The notes under the pieces were generated by a model, which had not been told where the DNA came from, ran no database searches, and was given only the letters and a program-made list of their open reading frames with translations. A DNA stretch of 64,000 bases. Origin: an uncultured Verrucomicrobia subdivision 3 bacterium (lineage in GTDB: Bacteria > Verrucomicrobiota > Verrucomicrobiia > Limisphaerales > UBA11358). The position numbers and the translations under genes were made by a program. Below, piece after piece: positions 1-8,001 of the stretch (position 1 is the stretch's first letter; each line of letters opens with the position of its first letter). Location of the stretch: the NCBI GenBank assembly GCA_903835255.1, contig CAILMI010000063.1:1-64000 (forward strand), given 5' to 3'.

Positions 1-620
1 ACGAATTACACGAATTACACGAATTACACGAATTACACGAATTACACGAATTACACGAATTAGGGAAATGTGCCAAAAGCGAGGTCTAACCTGTTTACGC
101 AGGTAGGGCGGGCAGTCCCTTGCACGCCGCGGCTGCCAACCCGCGTCACCGGATGCCCCAGGCCGGCGCGCACGGAGTGTCGCGCCCTACCACCACGCCA
201 AGCCAACGGGTCGCTGGACCCCCACTACAAAGACCAAGACTGAGACACGAATTACACGAATTACACGAATTACACGAATTACACGAATTAGGGAAATGTG
301 CCAAAAGCGAGGTCTAACCTGTTTACGCAGGTAGGGCGGGCAGTCCCTTGCACGCCGGCGGTTGCCAACCCGCGTCACCGGATGCTCCGGGACGGCGCGC
401 ACGGAGTATCGCGCCCTACCACCGCGCCAAACCAGCGGGTCGCTGGACCCCACTATGAAGACAAAGACTGAGACGCGAATTACACGAATTAACACGAATG
501 AGGGAAATGTGCCAAAAGCGAGGTCTAACCTGTTTACGTGGGTAGGGCGGGCAGTCCCCTGCACGCCGCGGTTGCCAACCCGCGTCACCGGATGCCCCGG
601 GACGGCCCAGCCCGGCGCCG
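1..620. repeat. Non-coding field of three tandem repeat units with (ACGAATTAC)n arrays and palindromic-ended modules
   Basis: Each of three consecutive units has a microsatellite of the 9-base word ACGAATTAC (about six copies at 1-61, about four near 246-290, a degenerate pair near 475-500). This is followed by a conserved stretch starting GGGAAATGTGCC at 63, 291 and 502, so the spacing is 228 and 211 bases. Each unit then carries a roughly 90-base module that begins GGTAGGGCG and, in the first two copies, ends CGCCCTACC (102-191 and 330-420). The third copy (541 to about 610) loses its right end where it meets the sigma-factor stop codon. No convincing gene is present: open frames here simply translate the repeat. 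Confidence 0.85.
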
Positions 621-1256
621 TTAGGCGACTTCTTTTTGAATCCGCTCGACCTCTTCTTTGATCAATTCCGTCACGCGATGCTTGGCCAGATAGACTTGGT
701 TGAGGGAGACGACAAAGGTTTGGGCGACCCGCTCGGCCGGCCATTCCTTGTTCACGTAACAATCGAAGAGCTGGTATTGCTGCGGATCCACCCGGCGACG
801 GGCTTTGGCCAGGGCGGCACCGAGCAGATTGGTTTGCCATTCCTCCTCCCACAGACTTTCCAGCTCCGGCGGCACACCACAGGATTCCGCTGATGATGCC
901 CCCTCCCCGGGACCAGGCTCAATAGGCTCCTCGATGAGTTGGACCTGGGCCTGCCGTTTGCGCAACTGATCAGAGATCCGCCAGCGGGTCATGTTCAGCA
1001 GCCAAGCCTTGAAGGAGCCGAGGGCCGGATCGTATTTGAAACCGGGCATGTGCTTGGCGACCGATATCAGGGTGAGCTGCACCACCTCCTCCGCCTCGGT
1101 TTTTGTCATCCCGCGCTTGAGCGCCACGCCATAGATCAGCTGCCAGTAGGTGTCAAAAAAAACCTGCCAGCTGGCCTCATCCTGCCAGTCTTTCAGCCGG
1201 CGCAGCAGCGAGGCGCGCGTTGGAATTAATTCTTCAACCGGTTCCATTACAGCCAT
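621..1256 (-). CDS. ECF-family RNA polymerase sigma factor
   Basis: This 211-residue protein has the two helical regions of an extracytoplasmic-function sigma factor. Region 2 spans about residues 25-100 (WQVFFDTYWQLIYGVA, EAEEVVQLTLISVAKH, then FKAWLLNMTRWRISDQLRKR) and would contact core polymerase and the -10 element. Region 4 (about residues 170-205) is a helix-turn-helix that would read the -35 element. A linker of about 40 residues, rich in Glu, Pro and Gly, joins them. It is transcribed divergently from the FecR-domain gene starting near 1479, which is the usual type of partner for FecI-like sigma factors, so the two probably form a signalling pair (inferred). No separate cytoplasmic anti-sigma gene is visible. 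An in-frame ATG three codons later is an alternative start. The stop codon abuts a truncated intergenic repeat copy. Confidence 0.85.
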   Translation of the reverse strand: MAVMEPVEELIPTRASLLRRLKDWQDEASWQVFFDTYWQLIYGVALKRGMTKTEAEEVVQLTLISVAKHMPGFKYDPALGSFKAWLLNMTRWRISDQLRKRQAQVQLIEEPIEPGPGEGASSAESCGVPPELESLWEEEWQTNLLGAALAKARRRVDPQQYQLFDCYVNKEWPAERVAQTFVVSLNQVYLAKHRVTELIKEEVERIQKEVA

Positions 1257-1379
1257 TTAAAACAAACCAGGAGGGGTCTGGCAATCAATCTCAAAAAATA
1301 TATTTCAGATAATTACCATTGCTAACCTATCCAGACACGGTGCAAGATTTAGAATCTCCATCCACTGCTTACACCTGCC

Positions 1380-1478
1380 CATCAAGCAATCATGGGAGAT
1401 CAAGCAATCATGGGAGATCAAGCAATCATGGGAGATCAAGCAATCATGGGAGATCAAGCAATCATGGGAGATCAAGTG
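1380..1478 (+). repeat. 18-base tandem repeat reiterating an SD-like motif and an in-frame ATG
   Basis: The unit ATGGGAGATCAAGCAATC is repeated head to tail with ATGs at 1392, 1410, 1428, 1446 and 1464; the last unit is altered to GATCAAGTG before a sixth ATG at 1479. A partial unit precedes the first. As 18 is a multiple of three, all six ATGs are in the frame of the FecR-TPR-barrel gene. Each unit also has GGGAG. Upstream of the repeat ATGs this lies 11 bases from the start, but before ATG 1479 the distance is 8 bases, so 1479 has the best ribosome-binding site. Copy-number change would alter leader or N-terminal length without breaking the frame. Confidence 0.85.
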
Positions 1479-4400
1479 ATGGCGGGATTCCCGGTGGCGA
1501 GGCGACCTGGATTGTTCCGGGTTGGGGCTTTTTTGGGGATGCTGATTTGGTCGTTGAATTGTCCGGCCCAGACTTCCGTGCCCGACACCAACGCCATCCG
1601 TATTGTGGAGTTCCAGGGCACAGTGGAGGTGGCATCCGCGGGGGCTGCGGTCTGGACTCCGGTCCACAAACAGCGGTCACTGCATCCCTTGGACCGCATC
1701 CGCACCGCCGCCGCCAGCCGCGTGGCCCTGCGCTGGTCCGACCAGAGCATCGTGTCTTTCGGCGCGTCCACCGAGCTGGAGATCCTGCCGCCGGAGGCAC
1801 CCGGCTCCCAGTCCGGCCTCCACCTGATCCGCGGCCTGCTCTCCTTTTTCCATCGCGATCAGCCCGGCCGCATCCGCGTGCTCACGCGCGGCGCGGTGGC
1901 GGGGGTGGAGGGGACGGAATTCGTGATCGCGGTGAACGACGCCGAGGCCACCACGCTGTCGGTGGTGGATGGCCGAGTGAGATTCGGGAATGACCGGGCC
2001 ACGCTGGTCCTGACCAATGGGCAACAGGCTATCCTGGAATTGGGGCAGGAGCCCGTGCGCACGGCCGGCTTCATCGCCAACAACCTCCTGCAATGGTGCT
2101 TTTATTATCCGGCGGTGCTGGACCCGGGCGAACTGCCGCTCACGGAGGAGGAGCTAAAAACCCTTGCCGCCTCCCTGGAGGCGTATCGCTCCGGCGATGT
2201 GCTGCAGGCGCTGGCCCGCTGCCCCGAGATTCCTGCCGGGGCTTCCGACGGGATGTGGATTTATCTCGCCGCACTGCTGCTGTCGGTGGGCGAGGTGGAA
2301 AAAACCGAGGCGATTCTGTCAGCACATGCCACCTCAGCAGAGCGGTCCTGGCGGCTGTCCCAGGCGCTGCGCCAGCTCATCGCCGCCGTGAAGCGGCAGC
2401 CCCCGGCGATGACCCGTCCGCCGCAGCTCGCATCGGAGTTCCTGGCGCAGTCTTATTATGAGCAAGCGGGCGCCGTGCGCGAACTATCGCTGAAGAAGGC
2501 GCTGGGGCTTGCCAGAGAGGCGGCGGCGCGCGCGCCGGAATCCGGCTTTGCCTGGGAGCGGGTGGCGGAACTGGAGTTCTGTTTTGGGCGCCTGCCGGAG
2601 GCGATGGCCGCGCTGAACCGGAGCCTGTCGCTGGCGCCGCGCAATGCGCAGGCGCTGGCGCTGAGGGGATTCATTCTGTTGGCGCAAAACAAGCCGCGCG
2701 AGGCGCTGGCCCGTTTCAATAAGGCGCTGGCCACCGATGCGGCGCTGGGGAACGCGTGGCTCGGCCGAGGATTGAGCCGCATCCGCACCGGCAACGGCCC
2801 GGGCGGGCGCGAGGACTTGCTGGTGGCCGCCGCGCTGGAGCCGCAGCGCGCCGAGCTGCGGAGCTACCTGGGCAAGGCCTATCTGGCAAAGCGCGACGAC
2901 GCGAACGCGGCCCGGGAGCTGGCGCGGGCAAAGGGGCTCGACCCCAAAGACCCCACCGCCTGGCTGTATTCCGCACTACAGAACCAGCAGAACAACCGGA
3001 TCAACGCCGCCATCCGGGACCTTGAAAAATCTCAGGCGCTGAACGACAACCGCAGCGTATTCCGGTCGCAGCTGCTGCTGGACCAGGACCAGTCGGTACG
3101 CAGCGCAAACCTCGCGAGCATGTATCAGGACGCGGGCATGGCCGACGTGAGCCTCCGCGAAGCCGGGCGAGCGGTGACTTATGACTATGCGAACTACTCC
3201 GCGCACTTGTTTTTGGCCAACAGCTACTCCCAGCTCCGCGCATTGAACTATGGGAACGACCGCTACGGGACACCGTCCACCAGCGAGTTTCTAGTGGCCA
3301 ACCTGCTGGCGCCGGCCAATGCCGGCGTGATGACGCCGCTGATGGCGCAGCAGCCTTACACCCAGCTCTTTGATCAGAACCGGGTCGGCGTGATTTCCGA
3401 ATCCACCTATTTAAGCCGGGGCTCCTGGCAGGAATCCGGCGCGCAGTATGGCGTCTATGACAATTTCAGCTATCTCTTCGAGGCGGACTATTATTCCGAT
3501 CCCGGCCAGACTTGGAACGATTCCGTAGAGAACCAAACCCTCAGTTTGACCGTCAAAAACCAGCTTACCTCCCAGGACAGTTTTTTTGTCTGGGTGCAGC
3601 AGCACCGGCAAACCGCCGAAAATTTACAAGACTATTACGACCCGTCGCTTTTGAAGCCCAGCGATGACCCCCTGCAGCGCCCCCCCAGCCCCAGCCATAG
3701 CGAGCAAACGCAGAATCCGAATCTGCAGGTGGGGTATCACCACGAATGGGGGCCGGGGTCGCACACGCTGTTCCTGGCCTCGCGGTATACGCCGCACCTG
3801 ACCCAGTCCCAAAGCAACACGACCCAGGAAGCGGCGGCCTATTTCGATGGCAGTTTTGGGGGCAACGCTCCGCTCTTTCTCAATGTAAACGCCCAGATTG
3901 ACTGGACGATTCATTCCACCGAACTCCAGCAAATCCTCCAGACCGCCGAGCACACGACCATTGTGGGCACGCGCTTCCAATGGGGCAGCACCCATCTGAA
4001 GAACACGGAAGATTCCAACGGGTCGATCGACTGGAACGGGTGGTGCGGGGGCCTTTTCGGGCAGACTTATCCGATCATGACAGACCAGGACATCGATTTG
4101 AATTTTTATCATTACAACGGCTATGCCTATCACACCTGGCAGATCGCGGACCCGCTGACGCTGACGGCCGGGCTGGATTATGACTGGCTGCAGGAGCCCG
4201 CCAACACGGCCAGCTTACCGGGCACAGACAAGAACAAAACGAAAGCGCAAGTATCGCCCAAAGCCGGATTCATCTGGACCCCTGCGGAACGGACCGTGGT
4301 CCGGAGCGCCTACACCCGGTCCCTGTCGGGATACGGCCTCGCCCAGAGCTTGCGGCTGGAACCGACGGAGGTGGCCGGCTTCAATCAGGCCTTTCGCGAA

Positions 4401-5090
4401 CTGATACCGCCCTCCGTGCTGGGCGATACCAGCGGGTCCACGTTTGACACGGCGGATATTTCCATTGAACAGCGATTTGAAACCGGCACCTACCTGGCCT
4501 TGTCGGGCCAGCTTTACTATTCGCAACTGGACACCCTGCAGGGCGGGTTTGTCCTGAACGAAGAAGACGTAAACAGCGACAATCAACAGCCCAAACCGAG
4601 GGGATTCCAGCAGACCCAGAATTTCTGTGAAAAATCGGTCGTTTTAAGCGTCAACCAGCTTCTGGGCGAACAATGGTCGGCCGGAGCTCTCTACCGGCTC
4701 TCCCAAGCCGAGCTGGATTTGAAATACCCCGAATTCAACTTTCGCGACATGTATAACCTGCGAGAACCTTTCTATATCCGGCAGACATTGGAGAGCGTCC
4801 TGAACACGGTGAACCTGCACGCCAACTGGAACCATCCCTGCGGCCTCTTCTCCGCCCTCGACGGGAGCTGGTATCACCAAAACAATTCAGGCTTCACGCC
4901 GGCGGAACCCGGGGACGATTTCTGGAAATTCAATGCGTTCGCCGGCTACCGGATGTGGCACCGGCGCGTGGAGCTCACGCTCGGGCTGCTGAACATCTTC
5001 GACAAGGGATACAAGTTGGAGCCGCTGAATTTCAACAATGAAACGGCTCACAGCCGGACGTTTCTCGTCCGGGTGCGCATCAACTTCTGA
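1479..5090 (+). CDS. FecR domain - TPR - outer-membrane beta-barrel fusion protein
   Basis: With the start at 1479 the protein has 1203 residues. The start was chosen because it gives a normal signal peptide (MAGFPVARR then a hydrophobic run ending CPAQT) and the best SD spacing; the frame is open 29 codons further up through the 18-base repeat. A FecR-like domain follows (about residues 40-165; motifs LHPLDRIRTAAASRVALRWS and GAVAGVEGTEFVI). Next come tetratricopeptide repeats (about 320-600; for example AWERVAELEFCFGRLPEAMA). The last 580 residues look like a TonB-receptor-type beta-barrel without a plug: alternating aromatic strands and a terminal Phe (FLVRVRINF). It probably sits in the outer membrane with FecR and TPR parts in the periplasm (inferred). 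Its neighbours are a divergent ECF sigma factor and, downstream, a CHASE2 kinase, which suggests envelope signalling. The ligand is unknown. Confidence 0.8.
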   Translation: MAGFPVARRPGLFRVGAFLGMLIWSLNCPAQTSVPDTNAIRIVEFQGTVEVASAGAAVWTPVHKQRSLHPLDRIRTAAASRVALRWSDQSIVSFGASTELEILPPEAPGSQSGLHLIRGLLSFFHRDQPGRIRVLTRGAVAGVEGTEFVIAVNDAEATTLSVVDGRVRFGNDRATLVLTNGQQAILELGQEPVRTAGFIANNLLQWCFYYPAVLDPGELPLTEEELKTLAASLEAYRSGDVLQALARCPEIPAGASDGMWIYLAALLLSVGEVEKTEAILSAHATSAERSWRLSQALRQLIAAVKRQPPAMTRPPQLASEFLAQSYYEQAGAVRELSLKKALGLAREAAARAPESGFAWERVAELEFCFGRLPEAMAALNRSLSLAPRNAQALALRGFILLAQNKPREALARFNKALATDAALGNAWLGRGLSRIRTGNGPGGREDLLVAAALEPQRAELRSYLGKAYLAKRDDANAARELARAKGLDPKDPTAWLYSALQNQQNNRINAAIRDLEKSQALNDNRSVFRSQLLLDQDQSVRSANLASMYQDAGMADVSLREAGRAVTYDYANYSAHLFLANSYSQLRALNYGNDRYGTPSTSEFLVANLLAPANAGVMTPLMAQQPYTQLFDQNRVGVISESTYLSRGSWQESGAQYGVYDNFSYLFEADYYSDPGQTWNDSVENQTLSLTVKNQLTSQDSFFVWVQQHRQTAENLQDYYDPSLLKPSDDPLQRPPSPSHSEQTQNPNLQVGYHHEWGPGSHTLFLASRYTPHLTQSQSNTTQEAAAYFDGSFGGNAPLFLNVNAQIDWTIHSTELQQILQTAEHTTIVGTRFQWGSTHLKNTEDSNGSIDWNGWCGGLFGQTYPIMTDQDIDLNFYHYNGYAYHTWQIADPLTLTAGLDYDWLQEPANTASLPGTDKNKTKAQVSPKAGFIWTPAERTVVRSAYTRSLSGYGLAQSLRLEPTEVAGFNQAFRELIPPSVLGDTSGSTFDTADISIEQRFETGTYLALSGQLYYSQLDTLQGGFVLNEEDVNSDNQQPKPRGFQQTQNFCEKSVVLSVNQLLGEQWSAGALYRLSQAELDLKYPEFNFRDMYNLREPFYIRQTLESVLNTVNLHANWNHPCGLFSALDGSWYHQNNSGFTPAEPGDDFWKFNAFAGYRMWHRRVELTLGLLNIFDKGYKLEPLNFNNETAHSRTFLVRVRINF

Positions 5091-5096
5091 AAGCGG

Positions 5097-5555
5097 TCAT
5101 TGCCAGGTGACTTTCAAGGTCATCGGCTGGCCGTTGGTCGGCGGCGGCAGCGAGCTTTTGACGTAAACCGTCAGCGAATACTGCGCGCCATTGGTCACAG
5201 GAAACGTCACGCTGTTGGTGTCGCACCAGCTTGAAAAACCGCCATTACGCGCCACCCTTGCGACCGAGACATAGGGCGCGGCAAAGCCCGAGGCGTCTGT
5301 GAACGTGCCGCGGATGGTGTTCGTGGGCGGCGTGAGAAAAAACGTGCCGGCGCTGTTGGTCATTCTGGCAAGACCGGTATAGGTGCCGGAACAGCCGATC
5401 CCGCTGCCGCCGGGAGTGGCGTTAAAAACCGCCGATTGCTGGGTGGTGCTGGTTGAGGTCAGCGCAGGGGTTTTGCAGCCGGTGAGGGCCGACAGGGCGA
5501 GCGCCACGGCGGCGCTGAGGACGACCCAAGTTGTTTTTGAAGGGATTGTTTTCAT
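5097..5555 (-). CDS. Small predicted lipoprotein, function unknown
   Basis: This 152-residue protein converges on the FecR-barrel gene, with only six bases between the stops. The start at 5555 gives a clear lipoprotein signal: MKTIPSK, a hydrophobic stretch, then a lipobox LTGC at about residue 30. The frame is open further upstream, but that part is Pro/Arg-rich and overlaps the kinase promoter region. The mature part is Thr/Ser-rich and resembles a single beta-sandwich: it contains GTFTDASGFAAPYVSVARV and ends in alternating strands (QYSLTVYVKSSL, MTLKVTWQ). Two Cys in GIGCSG and SSWCDT could pair. I do not recognise the family. Its position between the FecR-barrel and the CHASE2 kinase makes an envelope role likely, which is inference from position only. 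Confidence 0.65.
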   Translation of the reverse strand: MKTIPSKTTWVVLSAAVALALSALTGCKTPALTSTSTTQQSAVFNATPGGSGIGCSGTYTGLARMTNSAGTFFLTPPTNTIRGTFTDASGFAAPYVSVARVARNGGFSSWCDTNSVTFPVTNGAQYSLTVYVKSSLPPPTNGQPMTLKVTWQ

Positions 5556-5680
5556 GAGAAGAGTTCTGATGGGGTGATACGGTCGGTTCCGGGACAACTG
5601 TTTCCGCTGCCGGCCCGCGTGTAAAGAGAATGAGGTAAAAGAAAAATAGGCTGCGCTCCCGGGCGGCGCCGGTTTAGACT

Positions 5681-7699
5681 GTGCCCGCACAAGTCCGCAT
5701 GAGGTTCGCCATCCACAACCCATCCCTTCGCCGGTCCGTATTCGGCGCGGCTCTGGCCGGGCTGGCGGGCCTGCTGCTCTGGGGCACCTCTCCCGGCGAG
5801 CCGTGGGCCAATGCCAGCTACGATTTCCTGTTCCGGTTCGGTTCGCGCGCCGTCACCAACCGGGTGACGCTCCTCCTGATGGACAATGCGGCCTTCGACC
5901 AGCTCCACCAGGCGCGCGGTCAGCCGTGGGACCGGGCGCTGCACGCGCAGCTGCTGAACCGGCTGGCTGACGACGGCTGCGAGCTGGTGGTGATGGACTC
6001 CTTTTTCCGGGAAGCGCGCGACCCGAAAAAAGACGACGCGCTCGCCGCGGCGATGCGTCGGCAGCGGCATCTGGTGCTCATGGCCGAACAGTCGCAGGTA
6101 ACGCATCCCGGGCTGGTGGGCGCGCAACCCGTGCCGCCGCTGGGAACTTTCCGGGAAGCCGCCGGCCAGCATTGGGGCGTGGCGTGGCTGGACCCGGACC
6201 TCGACGGCATTGTCCGCCGGCAGTGGCCGTTTCCCAATCCGGGGCCGTATCCGAGCCTGCCGTGGATGGCCGCGCAACAGGCGGGCGCCCGGCTCGAGGC
6301 ATCCCCCCAGAAACGCTGGCTGCGGTACTACGGCGCGGCCGGCGCCTGGACGCGCCTGAGCTATCCGTTTGCGCTGGATCGGCCGCCCGGTTATTTCCGG
6401 GGTCAAATCGTCTTCATCGGCACGGCGCCCCACACCACCGTGCCCGGCGGCGAAACGGACAAATTCTCAACTCCCTACACGCGATGGACAGGCGAAGCCT
6501 CCGGCGGCGCGGACATCCTGATCACCGCGTTCCTCAACCTGCTGAACGACGACTCCCTGCAACGTCCGCCGGCGGGAATGGAACTGGCACTGCTGACGCT
6601 GGCAGGAATGATTCTCGGGGCCGGCCTGGGGCGTCTGACACCATGGGCGGCGTGCGGGGTGGCTGCGGTGATTTTCCTGACGGTGACGGTGGCGGGCGTC
6701 TGGCTGAGCCATTTTTCCCACTACTGGTTTCCCTGGCTGATCATCGGCGGCGGACAGCTGCCGTGCGCCCTGGCGTGGGCGGTGGTTACGGGCTGGCGGC
6801 GCGCGCCGGGACCGATCGGGACGGCACGGGACCCCCTGCCGGAGACGCCCGGCTACGAATTTTTTTCCTCGCCCTTTGCGGAGGGAGCTTATGGCAAGGT
6901 ATGGCTGGCGCGGAACGCCGACGGGGAATGGCGGGCTTTGAAGGTCATCTCCCTGGCGCAATTTGACGGCGACGCCGATCCGTACGAACGCGAATTCGAG
7001 GGGATCCGGAAATACCAGCCCGTTTCCGGCCGCCATCCCGGCCTGTTGCGGGTGGATTTTGTCAGCGAAAAAAAGGCGGGCTATTTTTATTACGTCATGG
7101 AGCTGGGCGATGCCATTGCGCCGGGCTGGGAAGAGAATCCCGCGCTGTATCAGCCGCGCAATCTGGTGAGCGAACGGGCCCAGCTGCGGGGCCGCCGGCT
7201 GCCGGTGAGGACGTGCGTGGAGCTAGGGCTCAGCCTGAGCGAGGCCCTCGACTTTCTTCATGGACAGGGCCTGACGCACCGCGACATCAAGCCTCCGAAT
7301 ATTATTTTCGTGGGGGGCCGCCCCAAGCTGGCGGATCTGGGATTAATCACCGGCATCCGGGAGCTGGGGCACGAGGGCACGCTGGTGGGGACGCCCGGCT
7401 ACCTGCCGCCCGCGCCGGAACGGCCCGGCACGGTGCAGGCGGATATCTATTCGCTGGGCATGGTGCTGTACGTGCTGTGCACCGGCCGGGCAGCGGCGCT
7501 GTTTCCGGAGGTGGCCACCACGCTGGTGAGCGCGGGAGAACCGCCAGAATTTCTGCCCCTGAACCACGTCATCCTCAAAGCCTGCCAGCCGCTGCCGGAA
7601 GAGCGCTACGCTTCCGCCGCCAAAATGCGCGCGGCGCTGGAAACCGTTCGCGCCGCCTTGAGCACGGAATCGCCCACCGCCACGCCCTCCGCCGAGTGA
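5681..7699 (+). CDS. CHASE2-domain transmembrane serine/threonine protein kinase
   Basis: This 672-residue receptor kinase (ATG 5699 is a nearly equal alternative start) has an N-terminal membrane segment (about residues 19-40). An extracytoplasmic CHASE2 sensor follows (about 45-290; motifs NRVTLLLMDNAAFDQL, DDGCELVVMDSFFREA and FIGTAPHTTVPGGETDKFSTP). Three closely spaced membrane helices occupy about 305-380. The cytoplasmic kinase domain starts near 390 with a Gly-rich loop FAEGAYGKVWLA, the ATP-anchoring Lys in ALKVIS and the catalytic loop HRDIKPPNIIF near 533. The metal-binding motif is DLG instead of DFG, and GTPGYLPPAPE forms the P+1 region. Catalytic residues are intact, so it should be active. 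It lies next to a FecR-domain protein, so the two may share an envelope-sensing circuit (inferred). Substrates are unknown. Confidence 0.88.
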   Translation: MPAQVRMRFAIHNPSLRRSVFGAALAGLAGLLLWGTSPGEPWANASYDFLFRFGSRAVTNRVTLLLMDNAAFDQLHQARGQPWDRALHAQLLNRLADDGCELVVMDSFFREARDPKKDDALAAAMRRQRHLVLMAEQSQVTHPGLVGAQPVPPLGTFREAAGQHWGVAWLDPDLDGIVRRQWPFPNPGPYPSLPWMAAQQAGARLEASPQKRWLRYYGAAGAWTRLSYPFALDRPPGYFRGQIVFIGTAPHTTVPGGETDKFSTPYTRWTGEASGGADILITAFLNLLNDDSLQRPPAGMELALLTLAGMILGAGLGRLTPWAACGVAAVIFLTVTVAGVWLSHFSHYWFPWLIIGGGQLPCALAWAVVTGWRRAPGPIGTARDPLPETPGYEFFSSPFAEGAYGKVWLARNADGEWRALKVISLAQFDGDADPYEREFEGIRKYQPVSGRHPGLLRVDFVSEKKAGYFYYVMELGDAIAPGWEENPALYQPRNLVSERAQLRGRRLPVRTCVELGLSLSEALDFLHGQGLTHRDIKPPNIIFVGGRPKLADLGLITGIRELGHEGTLVGTPGYLPPAPERPGTVQADIYSLGMVLYVLCTGRAAALFPEVATTLVSAGEPPEFLPLNHVILKACQPLPEERYASAAKMRAALETVRAALSTESPTATPSAE

Positions 7700-7741
7700 A
7701 TCAGCTCCGAGCTCCCCATCCCCAGGGCGGAATGGGCGGAA

Positions 7742-8001
7742 AAAAGTGTGCCAGGTTTCACGCGCCACCTCACTCGTTTCGTCGCCTGACGCTGCGCCCA
7801 ACGCCCGCAAAAATCTCTTCCGCGCCGGTTTTTACCGGTAGGGAGCGCCGCGCTGCGGCGTCCCCGTCGCCGAGCGCAGCGTCAGGCGACGGAAAGTAAT
7901 CAGGCCAGGAAGCTGTCTTGCTCCCGTTCATTCCGCCCTGCCGGGCGGGGGGGCCTCTACAGCAGCGCGATGGACCCTACCTATTTGGGAGTTCGGGTTA
8001 A
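7742..8001 (+). repeat. Dispersed intergenic element, inverted relative to the copy at 16378-16590
   Basis: About 205 bases (7796-8001) closely match the reverse complement of 16378-16590. Shared blocks include TTCCGCGCCGGTTTTT, GGTAGGGA, GCGGCGTCCCCGTCGCCGAG, GCGTCAGGCGACGGAAAG, TTCCGCCCTGCCGGGCGGG and CCCTACCTATTT. The 5' part (7748-7795; TTCACGCGCCACC, CGTCGCCTGACGCTGCGC) instead resembles the element at 47790-47960, so the family is mosaic. The right-hand tail TATTTGGGAGTTCGGGTTAA runs into the adaptor gene and supplies its last codons and its stop. No gene is visible in 7700-7980. Confidence 0.8.

Noticed and set aside
1-300. The ACGAATTAC arrays could be a CRISPR array.
   Set aside because: The unit is 9 bases with no unique spacers and there are no cas genes; it is a microsatellite.
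187-852. A 221-residue minus-strand open frame across the repeat field and sigma-factor end.
   Set aside because: It translates repeat sequence and then the wrong frame of the sigma gene; the amino-acid content is repeat-like (VIRVIRVIRV) and Arg/Pro-rich.
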